From positions 430,018 through 494,017 of the forward strand of contig JAVSML010025215.1 in the NCBI GenBank assembly GCA_038503035.1: a stretch of 64,000 nucleotides of DNA. Reading direction: 5' to 3'. The stretch comes from Crocodylus rhombifer (lineage: Eukaryota; Chordata; Crocodylia; Crocodylidae). Position numbers and translations under genes: made by a program. Numbering within the stretch: the stretch's first letter is position 1; the number at the start of each line of letters is the position of its first letter. This document shows, piece after piece, positions 43,234 to 54,856 of this stretch. Under the pieces are notes generated by a model. The model saw only the letters and a list, made by a program, of their open reading frames with translations, was not told where the DNA came from and ran no database searches.

Positions 43234-44645
43234 TCATAGTTTCATAGTTGGTAGGGTAGGAAGGGACCTGAGCAGAGCATCAAGTCCAACCCCTGCCATG
43301 GCAGGAAGAGTACTGGGGTCAAATGACCCCGGCCAGGTGATTATCTAGCCGCCTTTTGAAGACCCCCAGGGTAGGAGCGAGCACCACTTCCCTTGGAAGT
43401 TGGTTCCAGATCCTAGATGCCCTGACTGTGAAGTAGTTCCTCCTGATGTCCAGCCTGAACCTACTGTCAATCAACTTGTGGCCGTTATTCCTGATTACTC
43501 CCGGTAATGCTTGGGGGAACAGGGTCTCTCCCATTCCCCACTGGTCCCCATTGGTAAGTTTATAGATGGCTACCAGATCCCCTTTCAGCCTTCTCTTGTG
43601 AAGACTGAACAAGTTCATGTCCCTGAGCCTCTCCTCATAGGGCCTGCCCTGCTGCCCCCCGATCATGCGGGTGGCCCTCCTCTGGCCCCTCTCCATGTTG
43701 TCCACATCCCTCCTAAAGTGCATTGCCCAGAACTGGATGCAGTACTCCAACTGCAGCCTGACCAGTGTTGCATAGAGGGGGAGCGTCACCTCCTTGGACC
43801 TGCTTGTGATGCATCTGTGGATGCATGACAAGGTGAGGTTGGCCCTACTGACCACATCCTCACATTGGCGGCCCATGTTCATTTTGGACTCAATAATGAC
43901 TCCAAGGTCCTTTTTTGGCTCTGCGCTGATGAGAAGGGAGTTCTGCAGCCTGTAGATATGCTGCTGGTTCTTCCTCCCCAGGTGCAGCACCTTGAACTTG
44001 TCAGTATTGAAACCCATCCTATTCTCATCCGCCCACCCTTGTAACTTGTCCAGATCTAGTGGTAGCCTGTCCCTCCCTTCTAGTGTGCCCACTGCTCCCC
44101 ATCCACCACTACTGTCTGGGTGCGGCCCTGCAGCCAATTTGTGACCCATCTGACCGTACAGGCATTGATGCCACAGTCGCCTAATTTTTTTTTTACTGAG
44201 AATGAGATGAAAGACAGTATCAAAGGCCTTCTTAAAGTCCAGAAAAACTATGTCCACCGTGACACCTGTGTACAAGTATTTTGTGACCTAGCTGTAGGAG
44301 GCAACCAAGTTGGTCTGACAGGACCTGCCTCTAAGGAACCTATGTTGGTTGCCCCTAAGAATAATTTCCCCTGCTGGTCCCTCACAGATGTGTTCTTGAA
44401 TAATTTTCTCAAAGACCTTCCCCTGGACCGAGGTAAGACTATAGTTTCCTGGGTCTTCCTTCCCCCCTTTTTGAAAATGGGGACCACATTGGCCCTTTTC
44501 CAGTCCTCTGGCACCTTGCCAGAGCACCACAAGTGCTCAGAGTGCTGTGCCGGAGTCCCACAATGGCCTCTGCCAATTCCCTCAGCACCCTTGGGTGGAA
44601 ATCATCTGGACCTGCTGATTTGAACACGTCCAGTCCCTGGGCCTG
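43234..44645 (-). mobile_element. CR1 LINE with deleted polymerase centre
   Basis: The minus strand starts at DVFKSAGPDDFHPRVLRELAEAI (44640 leftward) and continues through RANVVPIFKKGG, VDIVFLDFKKAFDTV, LQGWADENRMGFNTDKFKVLHLGRKN, EYCIQFWAMHFRRDVDNMERGQ and RLKGDLVAIYKL to LAGVI and the 3' tail. The open frame 44275-43319 joins the region before SGVPQGS directly to AVGTLEGRD, so about 40 codons that should hold SGVPQG and FADD are missing. A further frameshift separates the 44.3-44.6-kb part. The 3' end (minus) reads GGTCCCTTCCTACCCTACCAACTATGAAACTATGA. Confidence 0.9.
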
Positions 44646-46213
44646 GCTGTGTTTCTCCTGAGTTTGTCCTTAGCATCTGAAATACTTGGGATAATGTATA
44701 TATACATATATATACTGCAGTGCACTGTGACCAAGGTGCAGAGGTTTGCTTTTACTGTAATGCAAAGGTGGATATCAAGGTAGGGAAGTGAAAGGAATTG
44801 ATTTTGAGCTGCAATAGAGGATTGTATAGAATGGCCATCTTCATTTGGGGAGTGTTGCAGGCTTCTTGTGTTGCAAGTTGCTTTGTCTTGGTGAGAGAAA
44901 GTAAGGGGGTGTTGGATGGCTGGTGGTAACATAGCATAAATTTTCTTTGTGTCTCAGTGGCAGCAGCTGCATCTGGAATTTGCTGTAAAGGGAAAAAAAG
45001 AGGTGAAGGGGGAAAGGAAACATGCTTTCCAATTAGATAATGGCAAATATCATACTCACACTTATGGAAGGTCAGAAAGGTAATAGCTGAAGTAGTCACA
45101 TAATAGACAATTTGAAGATGGTAACTAAGAAAATATAAAAGGCACCCAATCTCTCCCCCACTGATAAAGCTGTCTGAGGTGCAGTGGATCAATTTAAACA
45201 TGGTTGTTGTTAGGAAATTGCTCTTGTTTGATGTTCCACAAGCAGATCATGCAGTTTCCTAGGAAACATCTTTTTCCACTTAAAATCTAATTTTCTTACA
45301 TTGCTCGATCTGATGAGTCACCCTGCCTGACTTTTCCTTACTTCCCTTTACCTATTAAAATGCACCCTCCATGTGGAAATCCACCAAATAACAAGGGTTT
45401 ATTAGTCCTTATCTGCTCTTCAATTAACTCTTCTGGTTCCACCCTGTAATCCAAAGGGTGTGCTTGATTTGAGAAGACAGAGTTATTGGGAGTGATAATG
45501 TGATATGAATCATTGCTTAACTGATTTACACTCTAAAAGAATAGTGCATCTTCCTGTGTCCTAAAATGAAAAAGAGCTCACATACTTAAACCATCATATT
45601 TCCACTATGTCCCATAATAAACTTTAATTTCTGTTTCACAGCAAGTAATAACTTACTACCATCTGTGTTTATTCTTTCCCCTGTTTTTCAGCAATGCAAC
45701 TTATTTACAGATCACCTTTGGATTTGTGAACCAGATGACGAGGAATGACTATCAGTTCACCTGAAATAATGCATGGGTTTTGGTATTAGGTATGTTGGAA
45801 ACCACCATTGAATCAGAAAGACTCAGTTCATGGGTATGACTTTTGAATGTTGCGGCTAATGTAATGAATGGTGCCTGTGTTAAATGGAAAGTTGCCAGAG
45901 AAAGAAGTGCTACTCTGCTCATGGTCAAGGAACAGAGGTCAAAGAGCAAGTTAGCAGCTGGAGTTTTTTATGGCTAATGAAATAACAGAATCCCCTGATA
46001 GAAAGCCAACCGTATAATTTTCAGTTACCTGTTGTTTGTTCTCTATATAAAACCTAGTCATTTGCAGATGTCTAATGAGCCCCTGTGGCTCCATCATTAA
46101 TAAAAGTTTGGTCCAGCAGAGTGCAGTTTCCATGCAATCCTTTGAGAGCTTAGTTCATATTCTACTTCCATCTGCAGTTGGGCCAGAATGAATATTCTTG
46201 CCAAATTCAAGTG
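44646..46213. other. Unassigned DNA, no gene seen
   Basis: Contains a short TATATACATATATATAC tract at 44697-44715. The 149-codon minus frame at 44752-45201 lacks any domain that I recognise. Confidence 0.45.
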
Positions 46214-46330
46214 CTTATGATTCTCCATGGTTCTTTGAGTAGATGTGATATCTTTTATTAGACCAACTGAGTAGTTGGAAAAAAAAAGTTCTTAGCAAGC
46301 TTTTGGGTGCAGTCACCTTATGATTCTCCA
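46214..46330. repeat. 14-bp target-site duplication pair
   Basis: CTTATGATTCTCCA at 46214-46227 is repeated exactly at 46317-46330 and encloses 89 bp. This length fits LINE-machinery retroposition. Confidence 0.85.
46228..46316 (-). mobile_element. 89-bp retroposed LINE/SINE tail
   Basis: On the minus strand it contains ACCCAAAAGCTTGCTAAGAAC, CCAACTACTCAGTTGGTCTA and ATAAAAGATATCACATCTACTCAAAG, a sequence dispersed in many vertebrate genomes and present in diverged form at 21466-21545. The parent LINE clade is not fixed by the sequence. Confidence 0.7.
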
Positions 46331-47564
46331 ATTGTCAGTATGCCACCAGAGATGAGAAATGCTGATACTTGCCCCTTGGAACCAGAGCCTCCTGAAGAAT
46401 GACAAGAGAGTGGCATATTTGGGGCGGGGTGATGGGGGCAACCACCCTGGGCACCAACTTAGGAGAGGCAAAAGCCACTGACATCTATGCAGCTATGCCA
46501 GTGGCACAGTGGCAACTGGAGGTCACCACTGCCTCTGTGCCCTGGGTGCTTGGCTGCATCACTTCAGTGCTGTGACAGGAGGTCATGATTCACAGGGGCT
46601 GTAATTCTGGCTGTTTTATAAAATGTGGCTCAGTTTGACCACACTGTTCTTAAGGGAGTGTATCAAAAGTCCTACCTGGCTTACAAAGCTTCACCTAAAT
46701 ATAACCCCCTCCCTCTGCCCTCTGGTTTTTGTAATCTGTGTAAAAGAATTGGCTCTATTCCATTTTCCTTTACTAAGCACCTTTACCTCACTGTGTATCT
46801 ATTTTTACTCTAGCAGCACATGGCATGTTTTGCTGCAGCTGGTGAGTAGGTAGTTTTCTCATGCAAAGCTGTGTGTAATGCTTGATAAATTTGATAGATT
46901 TGTCACTTGTATCAGCTTGCACTTTTTTTCCTGGTTCATCTCCACATTTCCCACATGCTAACAGTTATGACAGATAACCTGGGATCCAAAACAGTGAAAC
47001 TTTTGAAGTGATTTATCTTAAAATCAAATCGATTTTAAATTCATTCTCAATATCCAGAACCATAGCAATGGTATCTATATTTTATGGATGTGGACAAATG
47101 AACACATTAAGCTGTTCTGTGCTAACTGCCTAAGTGCCTACTTTTACTCCACCCTGTGACAGCTAAGCCAAGGCAGGTTCTCCTCAATGTGAGAGCAGCA
47201 AGAACCTGGGGTTTAACTTCTCTTTACTGCAGGTTAAAAATGGGCCCACAGGCATTTCCCATGGAGCAGCTGATATGTATTAAGTTCCTGTCCCCTTTTA
47301 ACTCTCTGTAATTTGGTCGTTTGTCTATATCCTATGATTATATGTGTACAACATAATAATCCTTTCTTATTAAGAACTTTCCAAACACATTTATAGACAA
47401 ATTCATGGATGATAGATCTATTAAAATCTGTTGAACAGAAGGGCTGACTGTGTTTCCTCTGGCATAACTAAACCAGTAACAGTGGATGCCAGCCAGGGAA
47501 TGTAAGGGATAAATCATTTTAGAGCTATCCAGTTCAATGCTGTTCCTCTAGCATCAACTTTTGT
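46331..47564. other. Unassigned DNA, no gene seen
   Basis: A G+C-richer patch at 46420-46570 (GGGCACCAACTTAGGAGAGG) looks repeat-derived but could not be assigned. The remainder is A+T-rich. Confidence 0.4.
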
Positions 47565-47642
47565 CACTGTCAGAGACAGAATATTGGGGTAGATGGATCA
47601 TTGGTCTGACCTAATTTGGTGCTTCTTATATTCTTACGTATG
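47565..47642 (+). mobile_element. CR1/L3-type LINE 3' tail
   Basis: CAGAGACAGAATATTGGGGTAGATGGATCATTGGTCTGACC..TTCTTATATTCTTACG follows the well-known reptile/bird tail (GATACTGGGCTAGATGGACC-TTGGTCTGACCCAG..TTCTTATGTTCTTATG). Confidence 0.8.
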
Positions 47643-47667
47643 TTTCATGGCCTTAAAATTTTTGCTA

Positions 47668-47960
47668 AATTCCAGACATGATGCATGTAAGGCCAGAAGG
47701 GAACATTGTCATTACATAGTCCTATATCCTGCATGACACAGGCCATGTGTCCTCCCTTAGTAATTCCTAAATTAAATCTAATTTCTGGTTAAACTTCAGC
47801 ATAAGATGACATCTAGGTTTGTTTAAAGACTTTGAGTGATACCACATCCTGAAATTGTCCCAACATTACATTTTTTATTGTTATTTATTCTATTGGAACC
47901 ACGCAAAAGAGTGAAAGTTATCTTCATTCAGCATGTCCTTAAGCTCAATAAATCTTGAGA
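47668..47960 (-). mobile_element. Old CR1 3' end, opposite orientation
   Basis: Complement of a CR1 3' region: GGCCAGAAGGGAACATTG, ACACAGGCCATGTGTCCTCC, AGTAATTCCTAA and TATTCTATTGGAACCA. It lies tail-to-tail with the plus-strand fragment ending at 47642. Confidence 0.72.
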
Positions 47961-50813
47961 ATTGGTTTAAAATGTTTCTTTGAAAATTTTACCGTTAACA
48001 TAATATTGGCATGGAGAGGTTGTGGAAATAGAGATGAATTATTTACTTTTGCTATTACCTCTTTAACCTCTCTGTCAAAGTTTAAGCCTCCAAACTCGCA
48101 CAGTGGATATGAAGGTAGATGTTGGGATTAACCTTGTGAGTGACAAATAGACACGTTCATGCAGCTATGGTGAAGCTGCATATAGATGGAGATGCTGCTG
48201 CAACGGAAAGGTAGTAGCCAAATAGCTTTGCAACCAATAGGCACTAGGCATGAAGTAACTATGTCTATTGTCAAAGCTATGGAGGGAACAAAACATGTGG
48301 TATTATATTAAAGTGTCAGTGTTCTTGCCGGTTCTGCATTTTAGCTGCAGCCGCTGCTGCTTCATATAAAAATGACAAGTGGTATTGTAATACAGCACAA
48401 ATCAGGTAGAATCAAGAAAGGAATGGCTGACCCCCCTTTTCAAATTACCCAAGAGATCTGGAATTCCCTCGCTTTCTCCCTTTCTCTTTACCCCTTCTCT
48501 CCCTGCCGCCTTGTGTGGGTACATCACATACAATCGCCATGTATCACAATATGCGGTTTACATGGTATCTGGCTGCTATGTGTCGTTTTCAAGACTTGTC
48601 TGGCTTGAGCACAAAATAAAGTGTCAGTCTAATTTCTTTCATTCAGCCTGACAGGCCCTTCATGTTCAAAAGTGAAGCAAGTTGTATTATAGGATTTATT
48701 TGTTTGTTGTTAGAAATGTGCTGAATGCCTTAGCAGAACTTTGCTAGCAGAGAACAAAGGTTTCTTACTGACCTCTGGGTCAGTTGAGTAATTCACAGTC
48801 AAAACCACTGATCCACTGCAGAATGTGGGTCCCCAGATCACAATCTGTTATCGAGGAAGCGAGCTCTGAAAGGAAGATAATTTATAAAGCTGTGCAAAAC
48901 TCAGCAGTTTTTGTTCTCAAGTTCATGCAAACCTTTTCTTTGTGTCAGTTTGCATGGGTTTTGCTCTTGAGGTTAATTTAATCTGGTTCCACATTTGAAA
49001 TCATATCATACTTAGCTTGAAATATTCTTCAGCCTCTTGATAAACTTAGGTTGAGTTTTGACTTCATAAGGAACATACACTCAGCCAAGTTTTACATTTA
49101 TTTCTGGTTAATGATTTGTGCTGTTGAGAAGCACATCATTTGTATATAATCTATAAATTCTGCTAAACTGGTGTGATCTATTGATTAATGGGAGTCAGGG
49201 GACTTGAGGGTGGGGATGGGGGATTCCTTGATTCCCTTCCTGTCTTTGTCAGCTTTTTTGCTATTAGGATAAATCACTTAACCCAATATTCAATGCAGCT
49301 TGTACCTGAAGTATATATAATTCTGACCTGCTTGATCAGGTGTAAAAAAATTAACTTCCTGTCCACCAGCTCTCTAAGATCCTCAAAGTAAAGGGGTCTG
49401 ACATATCTGCGTGAGAACTTTGTGCTAGTATTTTGAAAGTGGACTTTGGTTCTGCGTGTGTGGTATTTCCCTTTGTTGTATACAGCCCGCTTCAAGTATC
49501 CAGTATGACTTCTGTTCAGTTCTTACTGTTACAAATCAGACAGTATTGTTTTTGCACCCTGACTGGATGAACAGCCTTATAAACACAAAGAAATATCAGA
49601 AATCCTGGGATTTTTTTTATTTTTCAGGCTGGACTTGGCATGCCTATTTAAGAAGTACGATGTGTGCCTGTACGATATGTGGGGGAGGGGATATTGGGAA
49701 ATTGTAGACCTTGCCCTACTTCGGCTTGCCTGAAGTATTATACATAGAATAATTAGCTGACTTTAAGTTCTGCTGTAGACTTTTATTTTTGTCCTTACAT
49801 TTACACAGAATGATTTCATGTGTAGGTGCTGTTGTAATAGTCATTTCACTAGCCCAAAAAAGCAATGCTTTGTGGATACTCTTTTCTGATGGGCCTCTTT
49901 ATTTCCACTTGGTTATCTAAAGAGAAACTCAGATGTGAACCACCTCTGATATATCTGTTCACTCACTGATCTTGTACAGGTTATCTTATTTTTTAAGCAT
50001 TTCTAATGTGCTCATCACTCTGACATTTAGATGCTTGAGTGATGATAATACACAGTGATTAAAATCTGGATTTTTTAATGTCCCATACTGGCAAATTTAC
50101 AGTACAGGTGAATCAGATCAACGCTGCCCCCCCCAACAAACAAAACAAAACAAAACAAAACAACATTTAAGCAGTTATCTGTGCTGCAGAAACAAATATA
50201 GCCTAGATCTCCATGGACTTTCTGTTTCTCTCCTGCCATGCTTTGTAAAATAGAGACCTTATCACATACAATATGACAATGTGCATCTTTCCCCTGAGCC
50301 TCCTCCCAGGCATCAGGACTTTGGTCAATTTGCCCAAGAGACTGTATAAGCTTGATGCTTCCTTATTTGGAGGCAGAGCATATGGAAATGAGCTGCAATG
50401 CAGCATGTAGCATGAAAATGGCTTTAAATTCTGTCATTATCACAGTTTAACATTACTTTGGGATCTTTCTTTTAATTACTCCCTAGAGGGAAAGAAATGC
50501 TGATGCAGACTGTATTGAGCCTGTTTATTGAGCGTGATATGTCTTCTTATTTTAAAGATTGACGTAAGTTATATCACAGCTCTTCCCTTCTTTTTTTCCC
50601 TTCCATCCAAAAAAAAAGAGGAGAAAGGAAAATGAATTGCAGTTGATTGACTTCCTGGAGTTGGTGGGAGTTGCTCAGCATCCCTCACCACTTCAAGGAT
50701 GCAGGATTATAGTTGAGTCACATTAATCACAGGTTTGATTCCAATGAAATCTCAATAGACATCTGACTCTTATAATGCTCACCTGTATGCTACTGGGAGA
50801 TGAATTATAACTT
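47961..50813. other. Unassigned DNA, no gene seen
   Basis: A+T-rich single-copy-looking DNA. The only simple repeat is (CAAAA)n at 50136-50163. None of the short frames has a recognised domain. Confidence 0.45.
50136..50163. repeat. (CAAAA)n simple repeat
   Basis: ACAAACAAAACAAAACAAAACAAAACAA follows a C-run. Confidence 0.95.
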
Positions 50814-50918
50814 TAGGCCCCAGCTCTGCAAATGGTTGGACACTGTGGGTGCTGCTGTTGCCTTCACTGGAATAACTAATCACAATGAAGAAAGTTAAGT
50901 GTGATCTTTGTAGGATTG
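50814..50918 (+). mobile_element. Old palindromic amniote repeat relic
   Basis: TAGGCCCCAGCTCTGCAAAT, TTCACTGGAATAACTAATCAC and AAAGTTAAGTGTGATCTTTGTAGGATTG match the layout of the same palindromic family as 36991-37099 (GGCCC-GAT-CTGCAAA / TCAATGGGACTACTCAC / AAGTTAAG..TTTGCAGGATTG). Diverged. Confidence 0.5.
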
Positions 50919-51172
50919 TGCACCTTAGGTTATATGGTTTACCTTAACCTTTGCTTTTCCATCTTTATGTTTTGATATAGTGAAAAAGTGTTTTATCTCA
51001 TTAGGAATTCTCTGAGCCACCACTTCTCTTATATTCTGGCCTCTTCAGAGCACTTCTTTCTCTATATTGTTTCTTTTTTCTTGATTCTGGATGTTATGAC
51101 AAAGGGCTGTGTGATAGGGCTTCTTTTCCAAGTTAAATATGGTCTCAATATCATCACCAGTCTCTTGGAGAC

Positions 51173-51600
51173 ACCATAGCTTAGGGCAGGGGTGGGCAAA
51201 ATACAGCCTGTGGGCCAGATGCGGCCCACCAGGCCATTCTGTCTGGCCCACAGGGCCCCTAAAAATTTAGAAAATTTATATTTATCTACCCCTGGCTGCC
51301 TGTCATGTGGTCCTCAATGGCTTGCCAAAACTCAGTAAGTGACCCTCCACCCAAAATAATTGCCTGCCCCTGGCTTAGGGGATGAAGTGCAGTGGGCATT
51401 GGTTCAGTTCCTGAAATGGCCACTGACCTGCTCTGTGACCTTAGGAAAGTCACTTCACTGCTGCATCTTTTTGTGTTTCTCCTTTATCTGTCTGTTCTAT
51501 TCAATTTATAGATGCTTCAAAATAAGGACTGTTTTTTACCCTGTGCTTGCATAGTGCCTAAAATAATGGAACCGTGAACCTACCTGTGGCCTATAAATGA
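51173..51600 (+). mobile_element. Old MIR/CORE-type tRNA-derived SINE, split by a MITE
   Basis: A box-A-like TAGCTTAGGG-GATGA head is interrupted by the hAT MITE, and a box-B-like GGTTCAGTTCC lies at 51401-51411. The core TGACCTGCTCTGTGACCTTAGGAAAGTCACTTC is that of MIR/CORE-SINEs. The tail GACTGTTTTTTACCCTGTGCTTGCATAGTGCCTAAAATAATGG is the LINE2-type tail. Confidence 0.65.
51187..51372. mobile_element. hAT MITE, 186 bp, with exact TSD
   Basis: It starts CAGGGGTGGGCAAAATAC and ends ATTGCCTGCCCCTG (minus: CAGGGGCAGGCAAT), so the TIR matches at 11 of 13. GCTTAGGG flanks it at 51179-51186 and 51373-51380, a perfect 8-bp hAT-type duplication. The interior GCCTGTGGGCCAGATGCGGCCCACC is typical of a widespread amniote MITE family. 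Confidence 0.9.
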
Positions 51601-52952
51601 AGTCCTGAGGCAGATATTTACAAGAAAACTATTTATTGTCTTATGTTGCGTGGTGGCTATTGAGGTATCTAGCATAGAAAATGGTTGTTGAAGAACCCCG
51701 GGTCTCTTTAGAGGTTTGTTGACATTAGCCATCTTCATCTTTCCAGGTCTTACAACATCACAGTGTGGCAATGCAGATGCTAAAACCTTCAGGTCAGAAA
51801 TATCTGTTCTTGTATAGGTGGATGGCACTGCCATGTGTTTCACTAAGATAACAATAAATGTTGTAGACTTTAATTGTGAAGTCAAAGGAGCAGAGGTTTA
51901 ACAACCAGGGTCTGTGTCCTGGGTGACAAAGACTGGGCAGGCTGCTATAGTTGCTACAGCTGTGGCAGTGGGATTGCCAGCACTACTGACAAGGGATGCT
52001 ATACAAGTTTCCTGAAAAAACATATCAGTTTTGTGAAAGGCTGCAAGATGCTTAATGGTTAGTTTGCCTATGACAAGCCCTTGATGTGAAACTAAAAATG
52101 TTAACTGTGGATCCCAATCAAGTCAGGACTAAAAGCATGATTTAGCTTGTAACAATTGTATAAAACAGATAGAAACCATCACGTTCGATTCATAATTATA
52201 CTCATGCTACAGTTTAGTCTTATAGGTTTTTTTGAATTTTCTGGAGATTTTCCTGAATGTTAGCATTTTGGTCAACTTTATCTTTGAATGGCCACTTAAT
52301 GCATCTCCCTTAGTTGGGCCTCCCATAATATATATACTTTTCTTTTAGCATAACTGACTCTTTTTGCATAACTTGTTTAAGTAACAATTGTCATAGCTCA
52401 ATCAGTTTTTCTTAAAGTCCAAAAAATTATAGTTTGGCGCCAGATCAAGGAAGAGCAATCTCAGCCAAGATGGAATTTTTTGAAAATATCTAGAGCCATT
52501 GGAAAAGGGGAAGAGTTAAAATGGAAGGAAAGATATAGTTTTTGTCTTCATGGCAGAATGACATCCATCTTACAGCTACGTAACACAATGCAAAATTCTA
52601 ATGTGGAAACTGGAGCTAGTGCAGGTCAACCCTAAATGCCCCACCTGGGATTCACCTTGACCAGCTATGTTAAGGTAATATATCTACATAGCTTTGTGCC
52701 CGCTAGGGTTTGACAGCAAGAGTTCAGTGTAACAAAAGGTCACTTGTGAAAGATACAGTCTTGGTTTTAACCTTAGCTTTAACAGTCACTACCAACAACC
52801 ATGCTTTGGATGGAGTTCTCAGGCAAAGAGATGTATTAGACTATCCTAGAAATTAAACTAGGAATGCCGAATTGACCCGGATTGCTTGGTTTTGTTTTTA
52901 CAGAGCTCAGAAATTTTTCTGTGAGTATCTTTATCCCCAAGACACTAACTAT
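51601..52952. other. Unassigned DNA, no gene seen
   Basis: A+T-rich. The 101-codon minus frame at 51580-51885 partly overlaps the SINE and has no domain. Confidence 0.5.
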
Positions 52953-54856
52953 TCATAGATCCATAGATGTTAGGGTCAGAAGGGACCTCAGTAGATCATC
53001 GAGTCCAACCCCTTGCATAGGCAGGAAAGAGTGCTGAGTTCAGATGACCCCAGCCAGATGCCCACCCAACCTCCTCTTGAAGATCCCCAGGGTAGGGGAG
53101 AGCACCACCTCCCTTGAGAGCCCATTCCAGACCTTGGCCACTCTAACTGTGAAGAAGTTCTTCCTAATGTCCAGTCTAAATCTGCTCTCTGGTAGCTTAT
53201 GGCCATTATTTCTTGTAACCCCCAGGGGTGCCTTGGTGAGTAGAGCCTCACCAATTCTCTTCTGTGCCCCCATGATGAATTTATAGGCAGCCACAAGGTC
53301 ACCTCTCAACCTTCTCTTGCGGAGGCTGAAGAGTTCCAGGTGCCCTAGTCTCTCCTCATAGGGCTTGGCCTGCAAGCCCTTAACCATACGAGCGGCCCTC
53401 CTCTGGACCCTCTCCAGGTTATCCACATCCCTCTTGAAGTGTGGCACCCAAAACTAGATGCGGTATTCCAACTGCAGTCTGACCAGTGCCCAATAGAGGG
53501 GAAGTATCACCTCCTTGGTTCTGTTTGTCATGCATCTGGTGATGCACAATAAAGTGGCGTTAGCTTCGCTGATGATTTCGTCACACTGACGACTCATGTT
53601 CATCTTGGAGTCCACTAGGACTCCGAGATCCCTTTTCACTTCTGTGCTGCCAAGCAAGTTATTTCCTAGGCAGTAGGTGTGTTGGATATTTTTCCTCCCT
53701 AGGTCAGCACTTTGCATTTCTCCTTTTTAAATCGCGTTCTATTGTTTTCTGCCCATTCGTCCAACGTGTCAAGGTCTGCCTGCAGTTGTTCCCTGCCCTC
53801 CGGTGTGTCCACTTCTCCCCACAGTTTTGTATCATCTGCAAACTTGGGCAGAGTACACTTCACTCCCTGGTCCAAGTCACTCATAAAGACATTGAAGAGT
53901 ATCGGTCCAAGGACCGAGCCCTGCGGGACCCCACTGCCCATGTCCTTCCAGGTCAATACAGACCCATCCACTGCCACTCTCTGGATATGACCCTCTAGCC
54001 AATTTGCCACCCACCGGACTGTGTAATCGTCCAAGTCACAGCCTCTTAATTTGTTAACCAATGCGGGGTGGGATACCGTATTGAAAGCCTTCCTGAAGTC
54101 TAAGTAAACGATATCTACCTCTACTCCCATGTCCAGGTGCTTTTTAACCTGGTCATAAAAAGAGACTAGATTAGTCAGGCATGATCTACCTGCTACAAAC
54201 CCATGCTGGCTTCCCCTCATCATAATTTTTCCTGCTGGGCTCTCACATATGTGAGCCTTAATAATCTTTTCAAAGACTTTACCAAGGATGGAGGTGAGAC
54301 TGACTGGCCTGTAGTTGCCTGGATCCTCCTTCCTCCGTGTCTTGAAAACAGTGACCACATTGGCCCTTTTCCAGTCCCCAGGACCTGGCCTGTGTGCCAC
54401 GAGTGCTGAAATATTCTTGCCAGTGGCTTCAGCCAGTACCTTCACTACCCTTGGATGGAGCTCATCTGGGCCTGCCAACTTAAATGTATCCAGTCCTTCC
54501 AAGTGACTCTGCACCATCTCAGGGTCAATTCTTGGTAGTCTGGCACCCAGCTGTTGTCTCTCTACAAACCCATTGTGAGACTTGTTTTGTCCCTCGTTTA
54601 GGAAGACTGAGGCAAAGAACTCATTGAGGAGTTCAGTCTTGTCCCCACTGTCTGTCACCAATAGCTTTTGCCCATTCAGTAGTAGTCCTATACCGCTCTG
54701 GGCCTTCCTTTTACACCCTATATATCTGAAAAACATTTTTTTGTTATGCTTAACTTGGGATGCCATCGTCAGCTCCATGGTAGCTTTGGCCTTTCTAACT
54801 GCCTCCCTACAACTGCGAGCTGAGGAGGTATACTCCTTTTTAGCAATTTCTCCCAT
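52953..54856 (-). mobile_element. CR1 LINE, 5'-truncated, young subfamily
   Basis: ORF2 is open from 54856 to 53699 ([99 protein letters not shown]). FADD is intact at 53831-53842. A frameshift at 53700-53710 leads to the second frame (53717-53454), ended by a TAG in YRI-FWVPHFKRDV. The third frame (53447-53040) finishes at LAGVI. The 3' end on the minus strand reads GAGGTCCCTTCTGACCCTAACATCTATGGATCTATGA. The nearest relative in the window is the 20.3-21.4-kb copy. One more change, ATGKNISALVAHRPGPGDWKR, marks a small internal deletion or shift in the finger region. Confidence 0.92.
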
